This document shows, piece by piece, positions 23,597 through 34,784 of a DNA stretch of 64,000 nt (the stretch's first letter is position 1; each line of letters opens with the position of its first letter). A program made the translations under genes and the position numbers. The stretch lies in NCBI RefSeq assembly GCF_021130785.1, contig NC_060213.1, positions 98,138,501-98,202,500 on the forward strand, read 5' to 3'. The notes under the pieces were generated by a model. The model worked only from the letters and a program-made list of their open reading frames with translations, was not told the DNA's origin and did no database searches. Source of the DNA: Homalodisca vitripennis (Eukaryota; Arthropoda; Insecta; Hemiptera; Cicadellidae).

Positions 23597-23603
23597 GTTT
23601 CCC
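23543..23603 (-). promoter_or_regulatory. Probable -1 ribosomal frameshift signal (slippery site plus pseudoknot)
   Basis: On the minus strand the heptamer GGGAAAC (23603-23597) lies in the correct phase of gag (G GGA AAC). A 7-nt spacer follows. Stem 1 pairs GGAATCAC (23589-23582) with GTGGTTCC (23566-23559), 8 bp with one G-U. Stem 2 pairs GGGAGC (23574-23569) with GCTCCC (23548-23543), 6 bp. Loops are 7, 2 and 10 nt. The gag stop lies inside loop 1. After a -1 slip the protease frame has no stop. This is a textbook H-type arrangement, but function is inferred from sequence only. Confidence 0.85.
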
Positions 23604-24730
23604 TGATTTCCTGAGCGACAGGCAACAGCATAATGACCGGGTCTATTGCACTGGTAGCATATCACTCGACCGTCACTAGTTCTTCCACGATTCGAGGTGG
23701 AGTAGGCTCCTCTTGCTCTCCCTCGGTTCCACCTTCCATACTGTTCACCATCTTGTGCTCTTCTTTCCCTCGGAACTTCGAACTGAACCCTTGGCTGTTG
23801 CTTATTGTTCTCAGTCATGCGGCCTCGTGTATCTCGATTCTTCTCCTGCTGTTCTAGAAGACGCATGCTTAACTTGGCAAATTCAGATGTTAAGTTTTCT
23901 AGTTTGCTTTCTATCTCCTGTGTTCTTTCCGTTTTGGATGGCTGACTGGCGTTCCCTTTAGTTGTCGCCTTTGATGAGACTTCCCCCAGTAGGTGGTCTA
24001 CCCGCTGTCCAGCCATGAAACGTGCCGTCTGGATCTTCCTTACGTTAGCCAGTAGGCTTTCTAGAGTGTCATTGGTCATCACCATCACTTTCTCCAATAG
24101 AGATGGCCTTAATCCTCTTAAAACATGTTTGATCTTAGTTCTCTCGTTCATTCCGGGGTCCACTTTTGAACATAAATTTAACACATCTTGCACATACGAT
24201 TCTACGGGCTCTTCCTCCCCTTGCATCCGCATCCGCAGTCGGAACTCCATCTGTTCATCCCAAGCGATTGCTTGAAACGTATCCTTCATTCCATTCTTTA
24301 CCCGCTCCCAGGTGATATTGGCTCCTAAAGATTGCTCTAGGTTTTCGTACCATTTCAGAGCGGCCCCTTCCAGGTAACAGGGGAGAATAACCAACATCTT
24401 ATCCTCGTTCCAGCCATTGGCCTTTGCCACTCTTCCAAATTGGGCTAGATACTCCTCCACGTTGTCCTCCATTCCGCCCCTGAACTTTCCTGGAGTAATA
24501 ACAGGCCCTCTGTCTTCAGCCATAGCTTCTACTTCCTCTTCACCGTCAGGACCACTACCAGGTAGGGGAATTAAATCGACTTCAGCTACGGTTCTTACTT
24601 CCTCAAGATGTCTTTGGGGTTGTCCTGGGTCTTCGGGAACCTCACTAACTGATATCAGCCTTGACTGACTTCTTGTTTTTACACTAAACTTGATGTTTGG
24701 GGACGACATACGATTGCTCCACCCTATCAC
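23579..24730 (-). CDS. gag: Gypsy Gag structural protein with CCHC zinc knuckle
   Basis: An intact 383-codon ORF. The middle (about residues 100-230) has the alpha-helical Ty3-type capsid pattern, with ALKWYENL and the Gln-Phe-Arg-Met type repeats of the retrotransposon gag family. A CCHC knuckle (C358, C361, H366, C371) lies near the C-terminus, preceded by an Arg-rich linker that would bind RNA. Gag packages the element RNA into cytoplasmic particles. Translation may start at 24730 or at Met8 (24709); I cannot decide. The 5' leader upstream has an AAATCA-rich stretch and poly-T. The gene ends at the frameshift signal that feeds the protease. No break is seen. Confidence 0.92.
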   Translation of the reverse strand: MIGWSNRMSSPNIKFSVKTRSQSRLISVSEVPEDPGQPQRHLEEVRTVAEVDLIPLPGSGPDGEEEVEAMAEDRGPVITPGKFRGGMEDNVEEYLAQFGRVAKANGWNEDKMLVILPCYLEGAALKWYENLEQSLGANITWERVKNGMKDTFQAIAWDEQMEFRLRMRMQGEEEPVESYVQDVLNLCSKVDPGMNERTKIKHVLRGLRPSLLEKVMVMTNDTLESLLANVRKIQTARFMAGQRVDHLLGEVSSKATTKGNASQPSKTERTQEIESKLENLTSEFAKLSMRLLEQQEKNRDTRGRMTENNKQQPRVQFEVPRERRAQDGEQYGRWNRGRARGAYSTSNRGRTSDGRVICYQCNRPGHYAVACRSGNQGNDRGNH

Positions 24731-25422
24731 GAATTAAGATTTAAATAAAAACCAAATCAGAACAAAATTAAATCAAAACAAAATCAAAATCACAATCACA
24801 ATCCAAATCAAATCAACAATTTAAATATACATATTCCCCTGAACACAAGGGTTATTCAAAACACCACAACATTTCAATGCCGCGACAGTCGTCGTACCAA
24901 TTGGGTTTGACCTGGCCTACCCATGGACAAGCTCTCTCTCTCTTTTTTTTTTTTTTTTTTTTTTTTTAAACCACTTTATAAAAACACAAACTATTTCTCA
25001 AAATTATTCTATTCACCAATAAAAAGAAACAGCTTTGTTTACATCACGGGTAGGTTGCCTCCCTTACCGGTACCTTGGTTCGACGCACTGTGGCTGCTAA
25101 GTAGGCTACTCTTACAACAACTACAAAATTATGTTCGGCTAACAAGCTACGAGAAAACAAATAAAATTATTTACTCCAAATTACACTTTGCTTTCAAAAG
25201 GTAACTACAATGATTTGGATCAAAAAATAACTTTCTCTCTTGTTCTTTCAATCTACATTTTTTTTTTAACTTAATCAATTTACTTAAAAAACAATCCGAA
25301 TTTTAAAAAGAAATATTTACTATTATATTATATTACTATTAAATATTATATTACTAACCTGGGATCGTTAATCCGTCTTTGGTTCTGGATCACCTCAGGA
25401 TACCCGGCTGCCTCCACCAATT
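24731..25422 (-). other. Gypsy 5' leader with primer-binding site
   Basis: On the minus strand the 5' LTR is followed by AAT and then TGGTGGAGGCAGCCGGGTA (25401-25419), a TGG-starting primer-binding site. I cannot assign the tRNA. The leader also has a long poly-T/TC run (about 24935-24967) and an AAATC-rich stretch (24745-24815), both on the plus strand. No ORF is visible. Confidence 0.75.
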
Positions 25423-25702
25423 TGTCACGCCTCCTGCTCAGCTGGGGCGAAGGGGGTGTCCTCAGGAATCAAACGCAACTCAGATTACAGCAACTTTATT
25501 TAAACGACAACACTTCCGAACCCATGGACACCACGCGTCACGACCATCACTAGGCTAAGCCCTACACTAGATCGGCCCTCAGGGAGCTCGGACGTCCGCT
25601 CGCGCCGGAGTCCTCTCACGTACACACCGCCTCGGGCGCTCACCTTGCTGACCTCCCCCTCCAGAAATCCCAGACGGCGGGAACATGGGCCCCGACGTCA
25701 CA
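25423..25702 (-). repeat. 5' LTR of the gypsy element
   Basis: This is the upstream LTR in the element's own orientation: TGTGACGTC at its start (minus strand) and GGCGTGACA at its end. It is 280 bp and differs from the other LTR at four positions. Its promoter was not resolved by eye. Confidence 0.95.
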
Positions 25703-25706
25703 ATAC

Positions 25707-26849
25707 TCTGACACTCATATGTGCTCAAATTTTGAGGGTTCAGACAACAGATCACTCCAGAAAGTTGCCTCCATGGTGTCTTTTGTAGTCTGTAAAATAC
25801 TCTATGTCTGTTATTTAAGAACGTCTTTTTATATGCAAATACGATTTACTTTATTAACAAAGTCAGGGAATAAGTAATACAGTCATGTATAACATAACAT
25901 GTTTGATGGTTTACTTCGGTTTGCTTAATACAAGGTTTGTCATACATTTTCGTAGAATACAAAATTATCAATGAAATCTGTTATTAGAGTTTTAAAACCC
26001 AGTGTAAATTCTGTGCTGGTTATGTTTCTTCATGTTTTTATAACTATTTACCTAAATAATTGTTTATTATTTTTTTCATAAAACATCATTCCTAATAACA
26101 CCAAAACTTTTGTGGTTTCCCCTTTGCCTTTCTTCTAGAATCAAACTAATTGCATTAATTATATCTAGTACTTACAACAAGTTTAAATGAGGTAATAAAT
26201 CTATTAAACACTGAAAGTACTCTCGTGGTAATTACCAGCATTTCAAAAAGAAATTATATAAAAAAGCAAAGTGGAACTGTGCCAATCTACACAGATTACA
26301 TTAAAACACCGACATACTTCATCATTCAGTAATGGCGCTAATACGTGCTGCTGGTGCGGGTGTGCTGATAAAGTATCCCAGGATATGAGCCCACTCTGGC
26401 TAAATATGTTACCCGGGTTTGTCATTAGCCCTGGCAGCGGTACCAATTAATATCCCACAACTAGCTGGTTTACCCTTGGATGTGGTCATTACTCACTTTG
26501 CTACATGTATGTTTAAATTTACCGGGAATTTATACGTGCCAGTTGACTAATTAGTTATGCCAGTACTAAATATAGTTATGAAACATAACGATTATTTGAT
26601 GTAATAAACTTGCTCTATTGTCTTTCCAAACCTTCCAGTCTACAAATAACTCTGCAATAATAAAACAACAGAGGAATACTGAACAGTAAGTGTCACGTTA
26701 CATGTTTTTTCCAAAGCTCATTTAATTACGCTACATCGTTTACTGTGTCACGTTTTAAATTGTCATATGATTAACTTATACTGTGTTTTTTTAAAACTTC
26801 TATAATCTGAAAGTCTCTGTTATGGTTGCCCATAAGGGGCGTTTTGAAG
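25707..26849. other. Non-coding DNA, nothing recognised
   Basis: No supported feature. The small ORF 26243-26446 has no recognisable motif. Confidence 0.6.
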
Positions 26850-27780
26850 GATTAATGTGTTAGGCGATGTTTTATTGCATCTAGTAGGCTCTTAAAGAAA
26901 CAAACACTTGCCTGCGAGGGAGAGTGAACAGCCTGCAATTCATTGAAGGCTTGACTGCACGACTCTCTAAATATTTTTTCGAGTAATTGACTCGCTTTTT
27001 CAGGAGTGTTTGGTACAGAGATTTTGCCCAGGCTCCCACACATGAACGTAGGAAAAAGTGTGTTTGAATTAAGCCACATTAAGTTGTAACCAGTACCTGA
27101 CTCCAGCATTATTTTACTAAGGACCTGAAAACCATACATGGCTGAAGTAATTTTGGCGTTCTGGCAAACATTATTGTTGTGCTCGTTCCAAATCAAGCCT
27201 CAATCAAAGTGTGTTCCTAGTGATTTTGAATAGAGGAGTTATTTCAGTGTGGATTTAGCTAACAAAATGGCAGGTACTCACTGGTTGCCCACATTACGTA
27301 AAGAAAAGTTTTAAACGTTGAATTTTGGAGGTGTTTGTTTGTGAGATTGAGGCTGTGGAACTTTTGGACCCATTTATTATGTGTAAAATGCCTGCGAACC
27401 AAGAATAAATTTGATATTCCCGTAAAAGCGAGAATCGTATCATCAGCATACTGCACTACTCTTCCATGCAGAAGTGGGGATTCTATGTCGTTGATATTAA
27501 TCAGCAAAGACAAGGGACTGAAAATTATCTCCTGGGAAAACTTAACTTATTTATATTCGTTTTGACCATCAATTTGACATTTGCAGAACTTGATATCTAT
27601 GCCTTATAAAAAAGCTAAGGCATTTAAGGATCATGCACCTGGTGCTGTAAGAATCGTCCTTCGAGTGGTGAATTGTGGTCAGCTCATTTGATTCCTTTAG
27701 ACAGGTCTAAGAAGGCAATCATTGTGTGGTTCAGACATTATATACCCTCTCAAATCATATCAACGAGACTCACGACTACG
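26850..27780 (-). pseudogene. Non-LTR retrotransposon reverse transcriptase fragment
   Basis: Minus-strand pieces in several frames align with the second half of a LINE reverse transcriptase. AFLDLSKG (motif A, about 27700-27730) is followed after a stop by Ala-Asp-His. A GP-L-L-type segment leads to ININDIE. The catalytic YADD lies at 27439-27450. The ORF 26852-27196 carries the downstream part (ITSAMYGFQVLSKI and a leucine-rich tail). Frame changes and stops occur in at least four places, so it is dead. The motif wording is that of the Jockey/CR1-like LINEs. No tail or target-site duplication was found. Confidence 0.8.
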
Positions 27781-30676
27781 TCTGACGTCGATTTCCTCTT
27801 TCTAAATTAATATTTTAATTTGAGAGCTAACTTTATTTGTCAAAAAAGTAAAGCATTCTTATGAGAAAACATTTAAAAACAATTTTGCTCAGTACTAGAA
27901 AAAATGGAGGCATGGCGATTCTTAATGATCGAAAATAACCGTCTTTCGTGAAAGTTGGAAGTTTCGAAATTGTAAGCTTAGAAATTTTCACGTTTAAGGG
28001 GAAATTCACTCATGTTTGGATTAAAGAATGTATTATTTGAGTTTCACTAATGCTTGTAGCGATTTTTGATGAGTCACATGGTCATTAGATGAAGGTTTTT
28101 TTACTTTTTGGCTGGGTGTTGCTGAATAATTTTTGAGATAAAGCTTATACTCAGTGACAGGCGTCAACAACATTGAGGATGACGACTCTGTATAGGTATG
28201 CTCGTAGCGGAACTGATCATACTTCTCTTAACGGTATCTTCATCTGAGAGGTTAATCTGATTTATTTATTAACTGCACTAAGAAGAACTCATCTTATAAT
28301 TGTATGTATATACCTGTAACCATCATAGCATAGACGTTATGCTCATGTAATAGTGGGATATGTTCCAGATTTCATATTTCAATAAAGTCTATTTTCTTTA
28401 AGCAATTTACACAAGATTTTAGATGTTAATATGTTAGTGAGAACAAGTTAGAAATATGATTAAAAGACGTTACATGATAAATTATGTAAATATGTCATTG
28501 TAGGACAATAGAGGCATTAAAATTTCACTCTATTATCTTTACGCAAGAGCCTATATCTAATACATTTCTTGTTATATTATGAACATAGCAAAAATTTTTT
28601 GTTTCTACTTTGAGAACAACGTAAAGAGAAACTTATTTATGGAAGTCAGGGTAAACACTCCCAAAACAATTTGGTATTCCAACAGGTTTTATTATAGAAA
28701 CTATTAACATAATTCTTCAACCGACTCTTTATTTTAGCGCAATACTCATTAAAAAACGAGCTTAGCCTTACAACTCTAAGCGGGAGTGTTTATTTCATAA
28801 CTGAAAATAAGGTTAATAGGAGGTTCTCGTTTTCCGGATTAAAAATATAAACATAACGTTTATCTTACTGGTGGAACAGTGAGTGGATTTTAATATCTCT
28901 AAGACTGCAGATATTAGATTAAAAGTCAACTCTTAATATTAAAAGATTTATTTAAACGCCCTGTTCTTCCATAGGAAAACCTAAGAGAGTAAATAGACCA
29001 TTCTGTATAGACCAGTCAGTATACGTAGTTATTGTTTCTACATATATATGGTGTATCAATTCACTAATCCAATATTTAATCGAGCGTATGTATTGCTAGT
29101 ATAAATAAATATTTACGTTGAGAAAGTTTTTGAAATCTAAGGTAATCCATATATTACTCTATCAGTTGTTTGCTATAACACAATACGAAAACCGAATTTT
29201 TCCCCATAAGGATGTTGAACTAAATGGGATTCTAGAATATTACAAACAATCAAGTTATTAGGAATCAAATCTGAGCGTAAATTGGTCATGAAAATACTTT
29301 TGCTCACAATTCCTGGAATGAAAATAATAAAATTTCACCAAATACAGTCCGACCACTACTATTTTTCAGATATTGAATTGCAGTAAAGTTTTCATAACAA
29401 ATCGAGAAATGGATATATTTTCAAATATTCAACAGCCCTTTACGACTTGCAACACTCGGCCAAGTATGTAACTAGGTATCTGTTGAAGTGAATAACCATG
29501 GTGTTTTGTATATTGTACTCCGATGGATTAATGTGTTCTTGGAAACTGTATATGCAACTATTTAGTTTACTTAAATTAGCTTAGTTTGTGATCTGTATAA
29601 AAACACTTTATTACCCTCAGTTGATCCTAGATCATCTTGTTTTATCTCGTACTAGTAACTATAAACATTAATTGTTAGTTTTAATAATGTTTAGCTTTAT
29701 TGACCAGAATTTCAGAAGCCTTTTTTCATACGGTAGACCTGTTTGTGTCTCTCAGTGCTTTTTTGACTACATTTAATACAGCGTAGGAGTACGCAACACC
29801 ACGTGTCACCAGAAATCCTACTCTGAGGTTGCATGACAAGCATATGTTTTAAGCATATATCTGATCCGTCTTACAGATAAGAAATGTTAACATCTCCTTG
29901 GTATAAAAAAAACTATGCAACCTACTAAGTGATATGCTTCAATAACCAAATTATCCACATGTTTTGGTTGGATATACATCATCATATAAATCATTCTTAA
30001 GTGTGTAGAAATTAATTTCAATTTATAATTATAGGTTATAAAATATATTTATTGAGATAACTTGTCACGATATACATTCCTATGTTTTTTAGTATTTATT
30101 CCAGTGAGGTATGGATAGTACTAGAATGCGACAGTGCATTGAAATTACAACTTTAAACGTTTACTTTTACAAATATATTTTCTGTGTTCAGGATCAGTAG
30201 TCTACATGTGTTAGTTTATCTTATATTAAAGTATCTTACGAACGTACTGAGTTTCTGACACAATCATTTATTCACTGTTTTCTCGTTGCCACCATTGTTA
30301 CTTATAAATCTAATGTACAAATATTCACTGATGCTCAGCCAAATCCAACAGAGTGACCATACACTATCAGACCACAAGTAAGTAGTATTCCCTATCAGAC
30401 ACGCACGGATAGCATACAGTTAGACATATGGACATACATAAATTTTTCCAGCTCTATGAGTGATACCCCAATCATGTACCTTTTAAAAGTTTCATTAGTA
30501 TTCTAATGACCAAACGGTTGTTTCAATATAACTTAGTTACGCAGCAAGGTGAGAACACAGAGCAACATAAATCACAAGTTATATCATAAAAATTGACGTA
30601 AACCCCAAAAATAATATATCCATTTTATACCACGTATTGATCTCAAATACCCTTCACACTTTATATTATCCTATCC
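27781..30676. other. AT-rich non-coding DNA, nothing recognised
   Basis: No ORF or repeat that I can support in 2.9 kb. A lone TTAAGGGGAAATTCACTC at 27994 resembles a Kolobok end but has no partner. Confidence 0.6.
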
Positions 30677-31905
30677 TCACGATTCCTCTGGTTCAGGACC
30701 GGTAAGAGGACAGTTGGCTCCCAAGTTAGCGCAACTGTCTGCCCCTATATTTCCTGTGATTCCTCTATGTCCAGGCACCCAAGTTAGAATAACTTTATTG
30801 GGTTTCGCCAGCAATTTCATGACCGTATGGAATTCCCAGACTGTCTTCGAATTACAGTCATGGTTGGCCAAGGCCTGCAGAGCAGCCCTGCTGTCCGAGT
30901 TAATGTAGATAGTTTTGCCTTTGTAGCCCCTTTCCACATTAACTCTTGCACATTCTGCAAGGGCTGTAACTTCAGCCTGAAAGACAGTTGCCAGTTTACC
31001 TAGGCTAAAGCTTAAGTTAACACTAGGTCTGGCTCCCCAGACCCCTGTCCCAGTACCCTTCAGAGTCTTTGACCCATCCGTGTACCAGGTTAGAGCCTTC
31101 TTCATGTAGTCAGCCTCATCTTTTGACCATTCCTTCCTTTCAACAATGTTGACTTGAAATGGTTTTTCCAGTCCGTAACCTTTGCCATTCTGTCAGACAT
31201 CATTTCTAGAATATCCAGTTTTAGAATGTCAACGAGAATGTCAGTGCTTACTAGCATGGTGATGATGCCAGTTCCCATTGCATTTCAGTCTGTAGGCAGC
31301 CATCCTAGCCTCTCCTATGACGAATATGTCTAGGAGTGGGAGGTTTAGCACTACTTCCATAGCAGCGGTTGGTGTTCCTCTCATGGCGCCCATTGTCCCC
31401 AAGCATGCTAACCGCTGTACCTTTGACAGGATTTTTGCGGCAGTCACCTGTTGGACTTTTGCCCACCATACCACTGAGCCATAAACCATCATTGGCCTGA
31501 TGACTCTGGTGTACAGCCAATGTGACATGTCGGGTCTAAGCCCCCATATGCATCCTACCGTACGTCTCACCATCATCAATGTAGTCTGAGATCGGCTGAT
31601 TATGTATTCCAGATGACTATTCCAGGTGAGTTTATCATCTAGTTTGACTCCTAGATATTTGAACTCCCTACTTATCTGTATCTGGCCCCCACATAGGTTT
31701 GGCTGCGTGATTTCTAGTTTCCTTCTACTTGTAAATGGTATCATGACGGTCTTCGAAGGATTCACTGCAAGTCCTTTTTCGTCACACCATCGCTCCACAA
31801 TGGCCAGTGCTCTCTGCATCATTCCCAGACACGAACCATATGCTTGAGTATGACAACATCATCTGCATAGCCTTGAGGATACATACCCTGTTCATTCAGA
31901 GTCCT
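30677..31905 (-). pseudogene. 5'-truncated LINE ORF2: reverse transcriptase end plus RNase H
   Basis: The minus strand begins within the reverse transcriptase at about 31905, shows the catalytic YADD motif at 31858-31869, and after a frameshift continues in ORF 31822-31241 (thumb region, with KYLGVKLDDKLTWNSH). An interval with stops (31240-31106) leads to ORF 31105-30677, an RNase H domain: YTDGSK (first Asp), QAEV (Glu), NSDSRAA (second Asp) and GADSCA (last Asp). RNase H after RT is typical of I/R1-type LINEs, not of most Jockey elements. 5' truncation is normal for LINE insertion by target-primed reverse transcription. It is dead because of the frame breaks. Confidence 0.88.
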
Positions 31906-34784
31906 ATGTTCCTATGTTGCTAATACATTTATTGAGTTTCAATAAAAATTTCAAGTATATGTTAGTTTGTTTTCGAGGTATTCTGCGGATAGACAGACAA
32001 AATTTGTTACTAAAAGGGATAACAATAGTAGTTGGAGGTGAACACTCTCAAAAATGTACATTAATATACCGTGTTTATTGGCCATTTAACGTATGATACA
32101 ATGGTATTCTAAAGGCTATATCCGAAATCTGTAAACTTTTTAATAATTCGGTAACAATTCAGGCATCTTATTTGACACTCCAATCATCATAATTTACATA
32201 ATAGTAAACAATAACCAATTTAAACGGGCGTTCCTTAAACAACTAGTAAAATAGGTATTAATTATTATTATTAAGGTATTTGATATTTTTACAAGCAGTA
32301 ACAACTATTATTTTGATTAATCATGTAGTAGTTAGATTGTAAGCAAATATTAAATAAAGTTAATTAGTCAATTTAAAGTTTTTAGACGACCCAAGTAGTG
32401 TCAACTTCTGGCTAATTTATAGATCGTATAAACCTCCACTGGATCTACCAAGCTTATTCTGGGCAGTGCAGTAGATATCCAGCAGCGGCATATCTAACGT
32501 GCCGATATAATGGGATAAAAACGGTTTTCCGGTAAATCTGTTGGAGGATGACTACTGGAGCATATGGTTCTCCATTATTGTTGAATATTTTAAACTATGG
32601 CCATGATGGAGTATGGCTTTCCCTGCTCCTCCAACTGAAAGATTTTGGAACAGAAATAGTCTCACTTTCTTCCAAGATGGCATGACTGAGATAGTTACTA
32701 TTACACTTCCTCACGGAATCTTGACAGGAGATTTTCTCTATCCCTAAATATGAGTAATTTCGCGTGTTATTCTGGAAGCATGTAAAATTTGCTCATATGG
32801 ATAAGTGAAATTAGGGTTTTCGTAATTTTCTTGTACTAAGTGAAAAAATGAATATGGAGAGGAGCGCCGTTTAAATTGTTGGAAATTGTTATATCTCAGC
32901 TCTTGTATAGCAAAAGTGAAAGGAATTTTCAATTTTTCACAACATTTACAGTGAATTTTTCTCTTAAAATGCATTCATATTCTTAATGGCATTCACACAT
33001 ATTTGTCAAAAGTAGAAAAGTACAAATTAATATCGCATTGATTTAATTGTATTATAGTAATTTTCTTGTTTTTAGTTACCAATGGTCTAAATATTCATTT
33101 TACCTATGCCATTAGAGTGTGTTTCATATTGGGAAAAAGTGTTAAAGTTTCTTGCTCTTCCATGTGCTTAAAAGTATGATCGTGTATCTGTTAGTTTACC
33201 GATACTTATGTATAACTAAAAGTAACATTTTAATGTATAAAGAGAACCGTGATCAAGAACTAATAATATAATCTGAAATAAGCCAGTAATGTGCTAGAAT
33301 ATGCAGTTTCAGTGAAGGAGGTCCAAACTAAACGTCTATACTTAGTGCACGAAGTGAGTAATTAAACAGCCGACGCAATCTTGTAGTGCAAGTCAGATTT
33401 CAGTATCTAAGTGCAAAGTTACAGTTCTACCTTTGTCTTCATTGCACACAATGGATAATTTGGCTTTAAGAGGTTTTAAAATATCTTTTTCTATTGCGCT
33501 TGTATCTAATAAATATATTATTGCTTTTACAATAGAACTTCCATTTCAAAATATAAATCTCCTTATACGTTTGTAATAAATATAATTTTATATACCAAAA
33601 TATAAAAATAAAATTTTCGATTAATTTTATATAAAATAAAATGAAATGCTTTATTAATTCGTGTGCTTAAACGGTTTACAATTATTTACTTCTATATAAA
33701 CACATATCAGTATACAAAACTGTGAACATTGCTCAACTCATATTAGAATTATTATTTTTTTGTTGATACGTACATAAGCAGAAGAAAATCAGGCAAAAAA
33801 ACTAAAGCTGTGCTACTATTTATAAAGACACTATATTTTGCTTTAGATATTCCTGCGCTATCAAAGAATTTAATATACGTAAATAGTTCACGTTTAACCG
33901 TTAGAAACCGCAGTTAGAAATGATTTAATATGCTTATTTTTCTGAATAATAACTTAAAGTTACTAGAACATCGTTTTTAATGCTTAGGAGTATAGTTTTA
34001 TTTATTAATTTTAATTTAGCTATAGGATGGCAGATATCCGTCATTTGGTATTAATCATGTTTTGGGTAAATCGTAACAAATGCTGTTTGTACACAAGACT
34101 GCAATACTTGAAGAACAATGCTAACCTCTTATAGGGTGATTTCTATAATTAAAATAAATATACAGGCCAAACTTTTTTAGTTGTAAACATTAAATATATA
34201 TATTAGTCTGGCAGTAATAAATCTATCGAAACTGTAGTGCGTAGTAAATAATCTACCTTAAAAAACCTTATATTGAATTATAAAAGTACACTTTTAGTTT
34301 AAGTATTATATTGGAAAAGACATTTATGGTTTTCTCGGAAGTATAATAAGATTTGATGAATACAATAATAATAAGCTTACTCATCACTATAGGTTATAAA
34401 TTTTAGACACTTATAATGTAACTAAACAATAACAAATCATATTCGTGCTATGTTCACAAATGTTACCATATGCTTAGACTCATCATAGTTTATTAAGACT
34501 TTCATATTTCTAAATTCATAAGAATGCTGATCTTCATAAGGCATAACAATACATATTTGCTTTATATTATTAACAAGTTTTAGTATTTTACAAAAACTCA
34601 TGGTTATGTCTATCTTACAACACAATAAAAAACACAACAAATTTAAAAGGAATAAACAATTTTCAAATTGTTCTAGTATTCCTTTACATATTATTACTAG
34701 ATTTATATATTAAAAGTAAAACAACTTTCAGGCTTTATCAAGGTGAATACAATAAATTTAACTCAAAGTTTTAAGTAAACTTTG
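31906..34784. other. AT-rich non-coding DNA, nothing recognised
   Basis: No supported feature in 2.9 kb; the ORFs at 31914, 32744 and 34437 lack motifs. Confidence 0.55.

Larger units (their letters stand above)
18631..25702 (-). mobile_element. Ty3/gypsy LTR retrotransposon with env-like tail, internally deleted
   Basis: Two 280-bp direct LTRs flank a 7,072-bp unit, with a 4-bp target-site duplication ATAC at 18627-18630 and 25703-25706. Transcription is leftwards: the order on the minus strand is gag (24730-23579), protease (23552-22812), reverse transcriptase start (to about 21775), an env-like membrane segment (to 21193), then about 2.2 kb without ORFs and a four-copy 35-bp repeat. The rest of reverse transcriptase, RNase H, integrase and most of env are missing. 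The LTRs differ at four positions (about 1.4%), so the insertion is recent. A 350-bp LINE tail lies in pol. The element is non-autonomous as it stands. Confidence 0.95.

Noticed and set aside
27994..28020. Third Kolobok-like end (TTAAGGGGAAATTCACTC)
   Set aside because: No matching inverted end within several kilobases and no transposase remnant.
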